Shown in pieces: positions 1-9,651 of a stretch of 33,865 bases of DNA (positions within the stretch are counted from its first letter, which is position 1; every line of letters begins with the position of its first letter). This stretch comes from Deltaproteobacteria bacterium (GTDB lineage: Bacteria; Myxococcota_A; UBA9160; UBA6930): NCBI GenBank assembly GCA_028817435.1, contig JAPPPQ010000024.1, positions 1 to 33,865 on the forward strand, written 5' to 3'. The translations under genes were made by a program, and so were the position numbers. The notes beneath the pieces are model-generated. The model did no database searches. It was not told the DNA's origin and saw only the letters and a list, made by a program, of their open reading frames with translations.

Positions 1-3000
1 CCGTCCGCGCCCATGCCGCCTTCCATGAACTTGTCGCTCGCGCCGTCGTCCTCCCGCGCAATGCTCACGGTGGCGCTGTCTTCATCGGTGATGGTGACAT
101 CGAGCGTTGCGCCGGAGACGAGCGTTCCGGTGGTGGTGCCCGTGGCCATCAGAGTCACGGTGAATTGCTCGCCGCCTTCCAGCAGCGTATCCGCCGCCGC
201 GGCAATGCTGATGGTCTGCGCGGTATCGTAGTTCTCCGGCGTGAAGGTCAAAGTGCCGCCGCTGGGGAAGGTGCCGCCGCTCATATCGGCGGCTGCAGCC
301 GGAGCGCTGCCGCTGCCCGCCACCGACCAGGTCACGCGGATATCGCCGGTGGGCGGATCGCCGTCTATCGCAATGCTGTATTCGGCCGCCGCCGCGCCCT
401 CGGTCACGCTGCTCGCGCCGCTGATGGTGGGTTCGCGGGTGGTGTTGCGGCTCGCCGCAATGGTGGCGATGGCGGGAGAGCCGCTCGATGTCAGCGCGCC
501 GCCGCCGCCCCCGCCCAATGCGCCCAGCGTCAGGGCGAAGCTCTCGGCCGGCTCTGCCACGCCGTCATCGGTAATGGCAACGCGAATCTCGCCGCTGCTC
601 TCGCCAATGGCAATTTGCAGGGGCGAGGTTGCGGTGGTGCTGTAATCGTCTGCCTCGGCGTCGTCGTCCGTGGTAGACGGCGTTGCGCCCAGCGCCCAGG
701 CAACGGTAATGGGGCTGGTGTGCGTGCCGCCGGAGAGCGTCACCGTAAACACCGCCTCGCCGCGCTCTGCCACTGCGCCGCCGCCCGAAAGCGCTGCGGT
801 AATTGCATCGGTATCGGTAATGGTAAAGGTGTGCTGCAGATTCGAGTTCCCGGTTGCCAGCGATATGGGCTGCGCATTGCCCGCAATGCTCACAGCGGTA
901 AGGGTGACCACGATGGTCTCGGAAGGCTCGTTTGCGCTGTCGTCCGTCAGGTCGAAGCCCAGCGCGCCGCTGGCGCTGAAATTGGCGGTGTAGATTTTGC
1001 TCGTGCTATCGGTTGCGGCCGCGCTGCCGTGGCTGTAATCCACGCCCCGGCTTGCGCTGCCGCCCAGCGTGTAGCTGATGGTAACGGCCGCATTGATCTG
1101 GCCGCCGGTAATTTTCACGCCGAAAGCCACATCCGCATCGCCCTGGTTTGCGGGCGTTACATCCTCGGCGGCCGTGGCGGGGGTGGGCGCGGTGAGAGAG
1201 ACCGTGAGCGCCGCATCATTTGCGGGGATGGTGGCGGCGGCTTTCACAGCCGTCAAATCTGCAACCGTGCCAATACTGCCGCCCATTGCCGCCGCGGTAA
1301 TGCCGGTAATGCTGACGGTGAATTCCTCCGCCTGCTCCTGCAAGGCGTCATCGGTAATGGCAATTTCAATTGCGCCGCCCGTTGCGCTGGAGGCAATTTC
1401 AATGCTGCCGCTGGCGGGAGAAAAATCGCCGCTGCCCGCGGCATTGCTGCCGCTGCCCACGGCGCTGAACGAGACCTTCACCGCGCCGCTGCGCGTGGCG
1501 CCGCCCAGGGTTACGGAGAAAGAAGCCGTGCTGCCCTCGGCCGCCGTGCCGGGGCTGGCAATGCTGGCGGTAATGTCGTCGTTTGCGCTGATGGTGGCCG
1601 TCGCCACCTTGGCAGCGCCCAGCGCCGTGCCCTGCACGGTGTTGCCATCGGCGTCGTTGGCGCTTGCGCCGGTGAGCGTTACGACGATGGTTTCGTCCGG
1701 CTCGTTCACCCCGTCGTCATTCAGCGGCAACTTCAGCACATAGGTGCTGCCGCCAATGGCAATGCTGAAGCTGCCGCTTGCGCCGGTGTAATCCCGGGAG
1801 GCATCGGTGGCCGCGCCGCCCGTGGCAGTGCCGCTGAGCGCGTAGTTGACCAGCACCGCGTGCTCCACAGCCCCGCCCGCAACGCTGATGGTGAAGGAGG
1901 CTTCGGTGTCGGTCTCGGCCACATCCTGGGTTTCCGGGCCAATGGTAATCTGCAGCGCATCGTTATCGGTCAAAATGGCGGTTTCGTAGCTGCGGTTGTT
2001 GCGATCCCGGGGGCGATCCGTGCGGCTGTCGCCCACCGGAATGCTGCGGCCCCTGCTGGTGGCGCTGGTGATGGTAACGCGGATCTCCTCTGCCAGTTCG
2101 CTCACAGCATCGTCCACCGCCGTGATAATCAGATCATTCCGGAAGCTGCGGCGGCCGGACCCACCACTGCTCACCGGGACGGTAATGGGGCTTGCGGGGT
2201 AAGAGCAGTCTATGTGGGGGCGATCCTGGGTGCCGCAGCCCGTTACCGTGAAGCTCACCTTTGCATCTTCAATCAGCTCCGCCGCAATCACCCGAATGCG
2301 GAATTTCACATAGCCATCTTCGTTTTCGCCGCCCTCTGCAAAACCGCCCTCGTTTTCCGCATCCGTGCGGTCCCGGTTGACAATGATGGCATAAACCTCG
2401 GAGGTATCCGTAATGCTGGTAACCTGCGGATCGCCGGTGGTGTTGTCGCCCGGCCCGCCGCCCGTGGCGGTGTAGCTTACCTTGAAGCTCTCGGCGCCTT
2501 CCACCAGCGCATCTGCAACCAGCGTCAGGGTGAAGGTCATTTCGCCAATGTCCGAAAAAACCAGCTCGCCCGAAGGCAGCGAATCCGAAGCGCCGGCAAA
2601 ATCCGCCGGCTCCGCCGGTCGTTCGCCGTTGCCCGTCACGGTCCAGTTCACCGTGAGGTCTTCCCCGCGCGGCATATCGCCGGTCAGCTTAATGGTGTAG
2701 GTCGCCGTTGCGCCCACAATGTTGCCGTCATCATCCGCGGTGCTCTCGCCAAGGCTGGAAGGGCCGCTGAGAGTCAGCGTGCTCTCGTCGCCTTCGCTGG
2801 CCTGGATGGTTCCAATGGCCGGCGTGTCCGCCGTTTCCGGCGTGCCGCCGCCGCCGCCGGTGGGCGTGCCCAGCGATACCGCAAACTTCTCGGCAACTTC
2901 CTCCACGCCGTCGTCCAGGGCGCGGATGGTGATGCTATGCACCAGTTCTCCGGCCTCGCTCACGCGGTCGTGGTAGGCGAAGGTGAAGGATCCGGAGCTT

Positions 3001-6000
3001 CCCGTAATCAGCTCTCCCCCGCTGTTTCGCAATTCGTAGTCCTCGCGCTCGGCGTCGTTGTCATCGGTGTCTGCGGTAATGCCGATGCTCCAGGGAACGG
3101 TCAAAGCCGCCGTGTGCTGGGGGCCGCTCAGCGCAACCTTTATGGTGGCGGCCGCGCCGCCCTCGGCAATGCTGGCCGGAGAGATCGAAAGGGTCGCCTT
3201 GGGGACATCGTCATCAACGAGAGTGGCCTTTGCGAATCTGTTGTCCAAATCAACGGTAACGCCCAGCGAGGCGTGCGAAATCACCACATACAAATCCCGT
3301 GCTGCTTCGATCAAAGCGTCGTCAATTGCGGTAAGGGTGATGGTTCCGGTGGAGGTGCTCTCACCCGAGGGCTGGATGGTGAGTTTGTGGGCGTCGCCCG
3401 TCAGGAAGACCGTTGCACCGCCCAAAGTGTTGGGGCTGAACAGAGTGCCGACGGCGGTGTCATCGTCATCCCTGGGCGTCCAATTGCATTCCGCCTGCCG
3501 GTTGTGGAAATCGTCGTTCAGAGGCCGCCCCACGCAGTGCAGGTCCACCTGGAAATAAATATCCACAGGGCTGCCAACCTGCGTGCCGCTCAGCGTTACG
3601 GTGAAATCGGTGGATGCCGCAGTGCCCTCAGCGCCTTCGGTAAAGCCGTCGTCGTCCGAGGCCAGCTCAATTTTCACCGTGGTTCCGCCCCCGTCGTCAT
3701 CGGCAATGCCCCGGCTCACGGTCACCGTGCCCGTGCGGATGCTGCCGCTTTCGCAGCCGGTTCCGGCCACGCAGTTGTTCCTGGGCACAATTTCGGCAGC
3801 GCCCAGCGAAATGGTGAGATTCTCGGTGGCTTCCAGCAGCGAATCATCCGTGGCGGTAAGGGTGAAGTGGGCCAGGGCTCGGCCGCGGCGAATGCGAATC
3901 CTGGCCGTTACGGCGTCTGCATCCACGCCGGTGGGAGAGGTGAAATTGAAATCGCCCTTGTCAATTCCCGTGCCGCTCACTGTAACCGGAATATCAATAT
4001 GGGTTACCGCATAAACGGGCACTGCCGCGCCGATAAGATTGGTGGGGGTGCCTATATTGAGCGTTTCAAACAGCTCCACGGTGAATTCCGCCGTGCCGCC
4101 GTTTTCTGCAATGTCGCCGGTGTTGCTGCTGTTGCGGTGCTTCACGCGGCTGAAAGGCCCGTTCGGGCTCTGATCCTGAAGCCCCGCCGTGGCGGTCTTG
4201 GCAGTGCCCAGCGCGGCGCTTACGCCGCCCGCAACCTGCACCCCGGTAAGGGTAACGGTGATGGTCTCCTCCGCCTCGCGCAGGGGATAGATTCCGTTGC
4301 GCCAGTAATCGCGCAGGGCCGTCAGGGTAATGGTGCCCGTGGCCGTGGTGCCGGTTGCGGGCGTTATGGTCAGGCTGCTGTTCACAATGGCGTCTCTCAA
4401 AATCGCCTGGTTGCTCCGCGATGCATCGTCCGTGCAGTCCGCGCCGCCAATTTCGGTGTCCTCCCCCTCGCAGCCCGTCACCGTGTAGCTCACGGTGGCG
4501 TCGCCGGGCAGTTGGCCGCCGGCAATGGTCACGGTAAACACCGCGGTGCCCGAACCGCTGGCGGCGTTCTCCCGGAAACCGTCGGTATCGGTGCGGGCAA
4601 TGGTTGCGGTAAGCGCATCGTTGTCGGTCAGCACGGCCGTGGCGCTGCTGTTATCCGCATCTATTGAAATTGCGCCCGTGGTGGTTGCGGCCAGCAGCTT
4701 CAGCGTAATGGTCTCCGTCTCTTCGGCCAGCATATCGTCCACGGCGGTGAGGATAATATCGGCCTGTGTCTGCCCCGCCGGAATGACGAGCGGGTTTGCC
4801 GGCTCAAAGGTGCAATCCACCTGGTTGCCGCAGCCATCTGCCTGGAAGGAAATATTGGCCGCCCCGCTGCGCGTGCCGGTTACGCTGACGGTGAATACGG
4901 CCGTCCTCCCCGCCGGCGAGCCTCCCTCTTCGAAGCCGTCCGAATCCTTGCGCGCAACGGAGACCACGGCCGATTCAGTTTCGGTAATGCGCTGCTCCAC
5001 CAGGGCGTCGTCAATCTGCACCGTGCCCGCCGTGCGCGCATTGAAAATGCGCACCGAAAGCAGCTCTTCGCCCTCAATCAGCGCATCGTTTGTGATGTTG
5101 ATGTTGAAATTCACAGACTCGCTCGTTGAGAAGCCGGCGGGCCTGGAGATGGTGACGGTGCGCGCCCCCGGCAGCGGGTTGCCCGGATTATCCGGATCGT
5201 CCACGCTGGTGGTGTGCGAAGCGGGCAGGCTGTAATCGCTGGCGTCCGTGCCGCTCTGGTGCAGCACCTGGTAATCGAAGAGCAGGTCTTGCGTTAGCAC
5301 CGCGCCGCTGGCGGTGACCCGCAGCGAGAGCACGCCCCCTTCGGCGAGCTCCGGATTATCGCCCGTGGGGGCGATGCGCTCAATGGAGAGGCTGATGGGG
5401 TCGTCGTCCGTGATGGTAATGGTGATGGGCGTGCGTTCATAATTCGACTGCAGACCGGGCGGGCCGCCCGTATGGCGAATATCAGTGAGGGTAAGGACGA
5501 CGGTTTCATCGCCTTCGTTCAGTCTGTCGCTAGTGATAGATGCATTGATGGCAGAAGCACTGCCGCAACGCAAGAATTGATCGTATGACAGGCCTGTAAA
5601 AGTCTGGCTGGAACTAAAGGCATAGGGTAGGTGGCTATCGTCGTAGTCAACATTGCGCGTCGCAGTGCCGCCGGCCGTGTAAGTAATTTGGAATTTGTCC
5701 ACTCTCTCGCCCACCGTGCAGAAACTGACTTCGAGTGTCTCGTTTTCTGCAACGGAAGCCGTGGTTTCTCCCCCGACCCGGAAATAGACGAACAGGCCGC
5801 CGTGGGCGGGGATGGTGGTGCCGGCGCTGTTGCTCGCTTCGAGAATGGAAATTCCGCCCCCCCCGCCGCCGCTCACGCCGGTAAGGGTAATGGTCAGCGT
5901 CTCATCCCCCTCAATGGTGGAATCGGCCCTCAGGGAAATGCTGACCTGGTTCGGCCCGGCGGCGGGCAGGGTGACGCTGCCCGTAAGAGGGAAGTTCACC

Positions 6001-9000
6001 AGATCGCCCGCGGTGACATCGCCGCTGATGGTGTAAGTGAGCGTGGCATCCGCCGAGAGCGTGCCGCCCGACAAGGTGATGGGAAACAATGCATCTTCGC
6101 CCTCGTCGTAGGTGCGCGGGGCGTTCATGCTGTCCAGCGTGGCGGCAATGGAGATGGTGCTGGGATCGTTGGCGGGAATCACAACGGTGGCGGGGTCGTC
6201 GTCGAATTCAACATGAGTGCCCTGCGGCGCATCGAGGAAGCCGGTGACGGTGAGAGTGATGGTTTCTTCCCCCTCGTTCAGTGAATCGGCGTTGATGAAA
6301 ATGAGGGGGGGGGAGCACTCGCCGTCCGGGCCCAATACACAGTTGCTGGCGCTTCCAAACCGGGCGTAATCGGAGCGCCAGATTGCCGTGCCGCCTATCT
6401 GGTAGCGCACGAGGAGTGTATCGGTGTTCCCGTCGCCTTCGGAATAGATTTGGAAGCGGGGCGCAGGAACCGGACTCGGCCCCGGCGGCTCTGCAACCGC
6501 ACGGCTGGTGACAATCGTTCCCGCAGCGCCTTGCACGCCGGGGAAAATTATCAGGCCGTCGCTGGTTTGGATGGTAATGCTCGCCCTGCGCGCCGCTTCA
6601 TCAGAATCTGCCCAGGCGCGGTGGGGTTTTGCGCCCCCGGCGAGCTGGGTGAAGCCGGTAAGTCTGAAGCTCAGTTGCTCCCTGCGCTCGAAGATCGTGT
6701 CATCGGTAATTTGCAGCTCAATGTTTATGCTGGACGCTCTGGGTTGGATGGTGATGGTGCCCGTCGCCGCCGCGCCGCTGTAATCGCTGGCGTCGGCCGT
6801 ATCGCCCATTGCGCCGCCAATGGCATATTGCACCTCCACAGGCTGGGTGCGGATCACGCCGTTGCTCTCAATTTCGACGGTAAAGGTCACAGAGTCGCCC
6901 TCGCTCACAAGCCGATCATCTTCGGCTAGCGGATTCAGCGAAATAAACACGCCATCGGCGGGAATGGTCACCGAGGCAGTGGTGGAGCTGGCCAGGTTGG
7001 CGCGGCCCAAGGTGGGCTTGGAAGCGCCGCTGCCGCCGCCGTCTATGCGGGTGAGGCGCACCCGCAGGGTCTCGGCGCGCTCTGCCAGGCCGTCATTTAC
7101 AATGTTGATGGGAAGGGTGATGGGAATGGGGTGTGGGAAGCGGTGGGAGGCGATGACATCTTCGATTGAGACGCGCCTGCGCAGCATTGCGGGGGCGGTG
7201 TAATCGTCCGCGGTAATTCCCTCGCCGCCTGTGATTTCGTAATTGACGAACATGACGCTGGTGGGCAGGCCGCCGCCGCCGCCGATCACAATGTGGAACC
7301 CGGCGCTCTGCCCCTCCAGCGCCTGCCCGCTGCTCGCCACCGCAACCACAATGTCGTCGTTTTCGGGGATGGTGATCGTCCGCGTCGTGGAGGTGTCTGC
7401 ATTGCGAGTCAGCGCGCCTCCCACGACATAAATTCGGAAGGCGATGCTCTCCTCCGCTTCCTTCACAGTCTCTTGCGTGGCACTGAGGCGCATGGCGCCG
7501 TTTCCGCCGCTGAAGATGATGCTGCCGAAGCCGGTGCTGTGCTCGAATTCCACGCTGGTGCCGGAACTGCCGGGCGCGGGGGCCAGTGTGAAATCGCCGC
7601 TGGTCACATCTCCGGTGTTCGCGGTGCGGAAGAACACCTGCGTGCGAACGGTGTCCGCAGGCGAGTTTCTGGAGAAGCGGAAGGTGAGATCGGACGCCCC
7701 ACCCTCCTGCACACTGGCCCGCGAGGGCGGATCGAGCGAAATGCCGGGGGTGCTGGCGTAGTTGGCGTTAATGGTCACGCTGGCGCGGGCTTGCCCGCTG
7801 TTGGCCACAATGCCCACCCCAGCCCCCAGCGTGCCCCGCTCGAATTTCACCATGCGGAGGTGCAGCATTTCAGCGTCTTCCGCCAGATTGTCCTGGATCA
7901 GCGCGTAGCCGATGTCGAAGCTGCTTTGCGTGTTGCCGAGCGCAATCTCGAAGTAGCGTTGTTTCGCATCGCCGCAAAAAGCGGCATTCAGTTGGCTGGT
8001 TGCGCCGCCGCTGCTGCGCAGCGTGAAATCGAATCCCTGCAAAGCGGTGCCTTCTTCCTCCATGCAGAGCTTCAAATTCACGCCGGGCTGGCTCAGCGTA
8101 ATGCGGAAGTTCGAGCGGGAGCCTTCGGTTCGGTCGGCGCCATCGAGTCTTTCCAATGTGACACTTACGGGTTCGATAATGGAGGTAGTGATTTGCGGCA
8201 GCGTTTCGCTTCCCAGCACGGGAAAGGGGGCAATGTTGGAGAAGCCCGTCAGACTCAGCGTGAATTGCTGCGTCCCGTCCCGTTCTGCAGCCGCATCCAC
8301 CCTGATGGGGATGCGGATGACGGCCCGCGTGCCGCCCTGGAAGCTCTCCATGCGGGTGACGCCGCAGTTGTTGTAGGAGCCGCCCCCCAAGGACAAATCG
8401 AGATGCGCGCAGAAATTGCTGCCACTGTTGCCGGACGCCCGGTTGATCCGATAGGTGACGGCGGGCCGCTGGACCGCAGTTCCCGCCGGCACCGTGCCGC
8501 CGGTGAAGGTGACGGTGTATTCGGCGGTTTGCCCCTCATACACGGTTGCCGGCCCCGTAAGGTTCCCGACCTGCAACCGGTTGAGGATGCGGACGCTCGC
8601 AGTGCGGTTGCGGATAGCCAGATTCCCGCCGTTTGCTGAGACATTCCATATTGTCAGCCCGAAAGTTTCATCGCCCTCCCCCACATTGTCCCGTGTGGGA
8701 GTAATGCTGAAATCAAAAGTGCTTTGGCCTGGCCTGATGGTGCCGTTGTAAAAGGTGATGAGGCTGTTGCCACTGGTGGAACCGAATGTGCCGCGCCCGG
8801 AGGTCGTAATTGAGAAAGGTCCCGAATGGGCGCCACGCTCCAGGTCGCTGCTGACGATCTGGGGGGTGGTGGAAGAGATTCTGAAGGTGCCCCCCCCCGG
8901 CGCGCTCACAGCCGCGCCGGAGGCGTTCTGCAGCTGCAGGCGGAAGGTGACGGAATCCCCCTCTGCCACAACCGCAGAGAGCGCGCTGATCGAGGCATGG

Positions 9001-9080
9001 GTCTGCCCCGCCGCCGGCTTCGCCCCGCTCCAAACCAGCAGGGCGATGAGCAGGGCAACGGCCTGAAAGGCGCCCCGCAT
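1..9080 (-). CDS. Giant secreted Calx-beta repeat protein, C-terminus beyond the left edge
   Basis: One uninterrupted minus-strand frame from the start to the window edge, 3,026 codons visible. ATG at 9080 opens directly into a signal peptide (MRGAFQAVALLIALLVW, then SGAKPAAG before Q). At least 22 complete Calx-beta-like domains of 100-150 aa follow, plus the start of another. Each carries the family landmarks: an acidic/EG entry motif, a (D/S)DY loop, and a closing D-x3-E-x2-E-x3-(L/V)-x-(L/V) strand (examples: LNEGEETITLTV, VNEPDETIVVTL). Calx-beta domains are Ca2+-binding beta-sandwiches found in large adhesins. Several domains open with DxDGFxE loops, and a few carry Cys pairs. It is divergent from, and paralogous to, the gene at 10371, so a C-terminal barrel outside the window is expected but not seen. 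The start is uncertain: an in-frame ATG at 9248 has a better ribosome-binding site but adds 56 residues before the signal peptide and reads through a G15 tract. Role (surface adhesin) is inferred. Confidence 0.9.
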   Translation of the reverse strand, partial: MRGAFQAVALLIALLVWSGAKPAAGQTHASISALSAVVAEGDSVTFRLQLQNASGAAVSAPGGGTFRISSTTPQIVSSDLERGAHSGPFSITTSGRGTFGSTSGNSLITFYNGTIRPGQSTFDFSITPTRDNVGEGDETFGLTIWNVSANGGNLAIRNRTASVRILNRLQVGNLTGPATVYEGQTAEYTVTFTGGTVPAGTAVQRPAVTYRINRASGNSGSNFCAHLDLSLGGGSYNNCGVTRMESFQGGTRAVIRIPIRVDAAAERDGTQQFTLSLTGFSNIAPFPVLGSETLPQITTSIIEPVSVTLERLDGADRTEGSRSNFRITLSQPGVNLKLCMEEEGTALQGFDFTLRSSGGATSQLNAAFCGDAKQRYFEIALGNTQSSFDIGYALIQDNLAEDAEMLHLRMVKFERGTLGAGVGIVANSGQARASVTINANYASTPGISLDPPSRASVQEGGASDLTFRFSRNSPADTVRTQVFFRTANTGDVTSGDFTLAPAPGSSGTSVEFEHSTGFGSIIFSGGNGAMRLSATQETVKEAEESIAFRIYVVGGALTRNADTSTTRTITIPENDDIVVAVASSGQALEGQSAGFHIVIGGGGGLPTSVMFVNYEITGGEGITADDYTAPAMLRRRVSIEDVIASHRFPHPIPITLPINIVNDGLAERAETLRVRLTRIDGGGSGASKPTLGRANLASSTTASVTIPADGVFISLNPLAEDDRLVSEGDSVTFTVEIESNGVIRTQPVEVQYAIGGAMGDTADASDYSGAAATGTITIQPRASSINIELQITDDTIFERREQLSFRLTGFTQLAGGAKPHRAWADSDEAARRASITIQTSDGLIIFPGVQGAAGTIVTSRAVAEPPGPSPVPAPRFQIYSEGDGNTDTLLVRYQIGGTAIWRSDYARFGSASNCVLGPDGECSPPLIFINADSLNEGEETITLTVTGFLDAPQGTHVEFDDDPATVVIPANDPSTISIAATLDSMNAPRTYDEGEDALFPITLSGGTLSADATLTYTISGDVTAGDLVNFPLTGSVTLPAAGPNQVSISLRADSTIEGDETLTITLTGVSGGGGGGISILEASNSAGTTIPAHGGLFVYFRVGGETTASVAENETLEVSFCTVGERVDKFQITYTAGGTATRNVDYDDSHLPYAFSSSQTFTGLSYDQFLRCGSASAINASITSDRLNEGDETVVLTLTDIRHTGGPPGLQSNYERTPITITITDDDPISLSIERIAPTGDNPELAEGGVLSLRVTASGAVLTQDLLFDYQVLHQSGTDASDYSLPASHTTSVDDPDNPGNPLPGARTVTISRPAGFSTSESVNFNINITNDALIEGEELLSVRIFNARTAGTVQIDDALVEQRITETESAVVSVARKDSDGFEEGGSPAGRTAVFTVSVTGTRSGAANISFQADGCGNQVDCTFEPANPLVIPAGQTQADIILTAVDDMLAEETETITLKLLAATTTGAISIDADNSSATAVLTDNDALTATIARTDTDGFRENAASGSGTAVFTVTIAGGQLPGDATVSYTVTGCEGEDTEIGGADCTDDASRSNQAILRDAIVNSSLTITPATGTTATGTITLTALRDYWRNGIYPLREAEETITVTLTGVQVAGGVSAALGTAKTATAGLQDQSPNGPFSRVKHRNSSNTGDIAENGGTAEFTVELFETLNIGTPTNLIGAAVPVYAVTHIDIPVTVSGTGIDKGDFNFTSPTGVDADAVTARIRIRRGRALAHFTLTATDDSLLEATENLTISLGAAEIVPRNNCVAGTGCESGSIRTGTVTVSRGIADDDGGGTTVKIELASDDDGFTEGAEGTAASTDFTVTLSGTQVGSPVDIYFQVDLHCVGRPLNDDFHNRQAECNWTPRDDDDTAVGTLFSPNTLGGATVFLTGDAHKLTIQPSGESTSTGTITLTAIDDALIEAARDLYVVISHASLGVTVDLDNRFAKATLVDDDVPKATLSISPASIAEGGAAATIKVALSGPQHTAALTVPWSIGITADTDDNDAEREDYELRNSGGELITGSSGSFTFAYHDRVSEAGELVHSITIRALDDGVEEVAEKFAVSLGTPTGGGGGTPETADTPAIGTIQASEGDESTLTLSGPSSLGESTADDDGNIVGATATYTIKLTGDMPRGEDLTVNWTVTGNGERPAEPADFAGASDSLPSGELVFSDIGEMTFTLTLVADALVEGAESFKVSYTATGGGPGDNTTGDPQVTSITDTSEVYAIIVNRDRTDAENEGGFAEGGENEDGYVKFRIRVIAAELIEDAKVSFTVTGCGTQDRPHIDCSYPASPITVPVSSGGSGRRSFRNDLIITAVDDAVSELAEEIRVTITSATSRGRSIPVGDSRTDRPRDRNNRSYETAILTDNDALQITIGPETQDVAETDTEASFTISVAGGAVEHAVLVNYALSGTATGGAATDASRDYTGASGSFSIAIGGSTYVLKLPLNDDGVNEPDETIVVTLTGASANDADGNTVQGTALGAAKVATATISANDDITASIASPGTAAEGSTASFSVTLGGATRSGAVKVSFSAVGSGSNAAGSGDFSPASGSIEIASSATGGAIEIAITDDALQEQAEEFTVSITGITAAAMGGSIGTVADLTAVKAAATIPANDAALTVSLTAPTPATAAEDVTPANQGDADVAFGVKITGGQINAAVTISYTLGGSASRGVDYSHGSAAATDSTSKIYTANFSASGALGFDLTDDSANEPSETIVVTLTAVSIAGNAQPISLATGNSNLQHTFTITDTDAITAALSGGGAVAERGEAVFTVTLSGGTHTSPITVAWALGATPSTTDDDAEADDYSTTATSPLQIAIGESSGEIRVAITDDGVAEPAESFALTLGALGGGGGGALTSSGSPAIATIAASRNTTREPTISGASSVTEGAAAAEYSIAIDGDPPTGDIRVTWSVAGSGSAPAAAADMSGGTFPSGGTLTFTPENYDTAQTISIAAAADTLLEGGEQFTVTLMATGTTTGTLVSGATLDVTITDEDSATVSIAREDDGASDKFMEGGMGAD

Positions 9081-9109
9081 CCGGCGCTGGGAGCGGGCCG
9101 CCAATCTCA

Positions 9110-9124
9110 CCCCCCCCCCCCCCC
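9110..9124 (-). repeat. G15 homopolymer in the leader of the minus-strand giant gene
   Basis: Fifteen consecutive C on the plus strand (G15 on the coding strand), preceded on the coding strand by CTCCCCC. It ends 29 nt before ATG 9080 and lies inside the open frame that begins at ATG 9248. Homopolymers this long are prone to slipped-strand mispairing. A change of one base would break the 9248 frame or alter the leader if 9080 is the true start. The exact length in an assembly may be unreliable. Confidence 0.9.
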
Positions 9125-9245
9125 GGGGGAGCCCCTCCAAAGGCCCGCTCACGGCCTTCCCCGCCGCGCCCGCGCCCGCCGTGCCCGGAGACACCGGGGC
9201 CGAAGCAGCAACTACGTCGGCTCCGCAGGGGGGGAACTGCTTCCG

Positions 9246-9258
9246 CATAGCTACCTTC
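9246..9258 (-). promoter_or_regulatory. Alternative upstream start with ribosome-binding site
   Basis: On the minus strand GAAGG, a 5-nt spacer (TAGCT) and ATG (9248-9246) make a better Shine-Dalgarno/start combination than anything in front of ATG 9080. The frame is the same as the giant gene through the G15 tract. It could be the true start, a leader peptide start, or a leftover: the paralogue's leader contains GAAGGGGTAGCT but no ATG at the same place. Confidence 0.5.
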
Positions 9259-9348
9259 AAGCTTAGTTGGGCTGGGAATTGACCCCCTTGGGTCTCTCTT
9301 GCTCCTTAATTCCCGTCAAGGAAATCGCCTAGCAGGAGCTGGGCGCAG

Positions 9349-9377
9349 ATTCTACCGGTTCGCGCAAAAAAAATCGA
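9349..9377 (-). promoter_or_regulatory. Candidate promoter for the minus-strand giant gene
   Basis: The minus strand has a TAGAAT -10 box (9354-9349) with a poor TCGATT -35 at 17-nt spacing (9377-9372). It is embedded in A/T tracts (A8 and A7 on the plus strand at 9366-9383) that could act as an UP element or bent DNA. These A/T tracts stand out strongly from the GC-rich surroundings. Predicted leader to ATG 9080 is about 260 nt. Confidence 0.35.
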
Positions 9378-9433
9378 AAAAAATTGAGCTTGCGGACAAT
9401 GAAAAACCGCGCTCTATCCTCCAAACCGCGTCA

Positions 9434-9550
9434 TTTTCCCCCCATCTCTCTACCTCCTCCCACCCCCCTCCCGTCTCTCCCCCCACCCCGGACCGCCCCC
9501 CGCCCCCCAGGGCCGCCCCCCAACCCCGCCTCTCCAGCGCCTCCCCCCCC
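9434..9550. other. Polypyrimidine/polypurine tract
   Basis: About 115 nt almost wholly C/T on the plus strand with many C4-C7 runs; the minus strand is G-rich with numerous GGGG runs. No convincing gene lies here on either strand: the open frames that cross it have proline-, glycine- or arginine-rich low-complexity translations and no ribosome-binding site. Such a tract can form G-quadruplex or triplex structures. It lies between the promoter of the minus-strand giant gene and the mini-operon. Confidence 0.7.
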
Positions 9551-9563
9551 AAAAGGGCCGCCG

Positions 9564-9603
9564 CCCCGGTTGACAGCGCCCCCAAGCGGGGGCAAAATTC
9601 GGG
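9564..9603 (+). repeat. 40-bp repeat, copy 1
   Basis: 37 of 40 positions match the copy at 9802-9841. The core is CCCCGG, TTGACA, then the palindrome GCCCCCAAGCGGGGGC, then CAAAATTCGGG. No third copy was noticed elsewhere in the window. It lies 48 nt upstream of the 47-aa gene. Confidence 0.85.
9570..9598 (+). promoter_or_regulatory. Promoter P1 of the mini-operon, palindromic spacer
   Basis: A perfect -35 TTGACA (9570-9575), exactly 17 nt, then CAAAAT as -10 (4 of 6 matches). The spacer is almost entirely an inverted repeat with 6-bp arms and an AAGC centre (9578-9593). It could serve as an operator for a regulator or as a hairpin in read-through RNA. Expected transcription start is near 9605, about 47 nt before the ATG at 9652. 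Confidence 0.6.
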
Positions 9604-9651
9604 AGGCCGACGGGAGAAAGAAAGGGAGGCTTGAAGCCAAGGAGAAGCAAA

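Noticed and set aside
165..4667. A 1,500-codon open frame on the plus strand
   Set aside because: It is exactly codon-antisense to the minus-strand giant gene. Its translation is Gly/Arg/Ala-rich without domains, whereas the opposite strand gives clear Calx-beta repeats and a signal peptide.
9570..9600. The GCCCCC/GGGGGC palindrome as an intrinsic terminator
   Set aside because: No T-run follows on either strand, and it is flanked at exact promoter spacing by TTGACA and CAAAAT, so a regulatory promoter element fits better.
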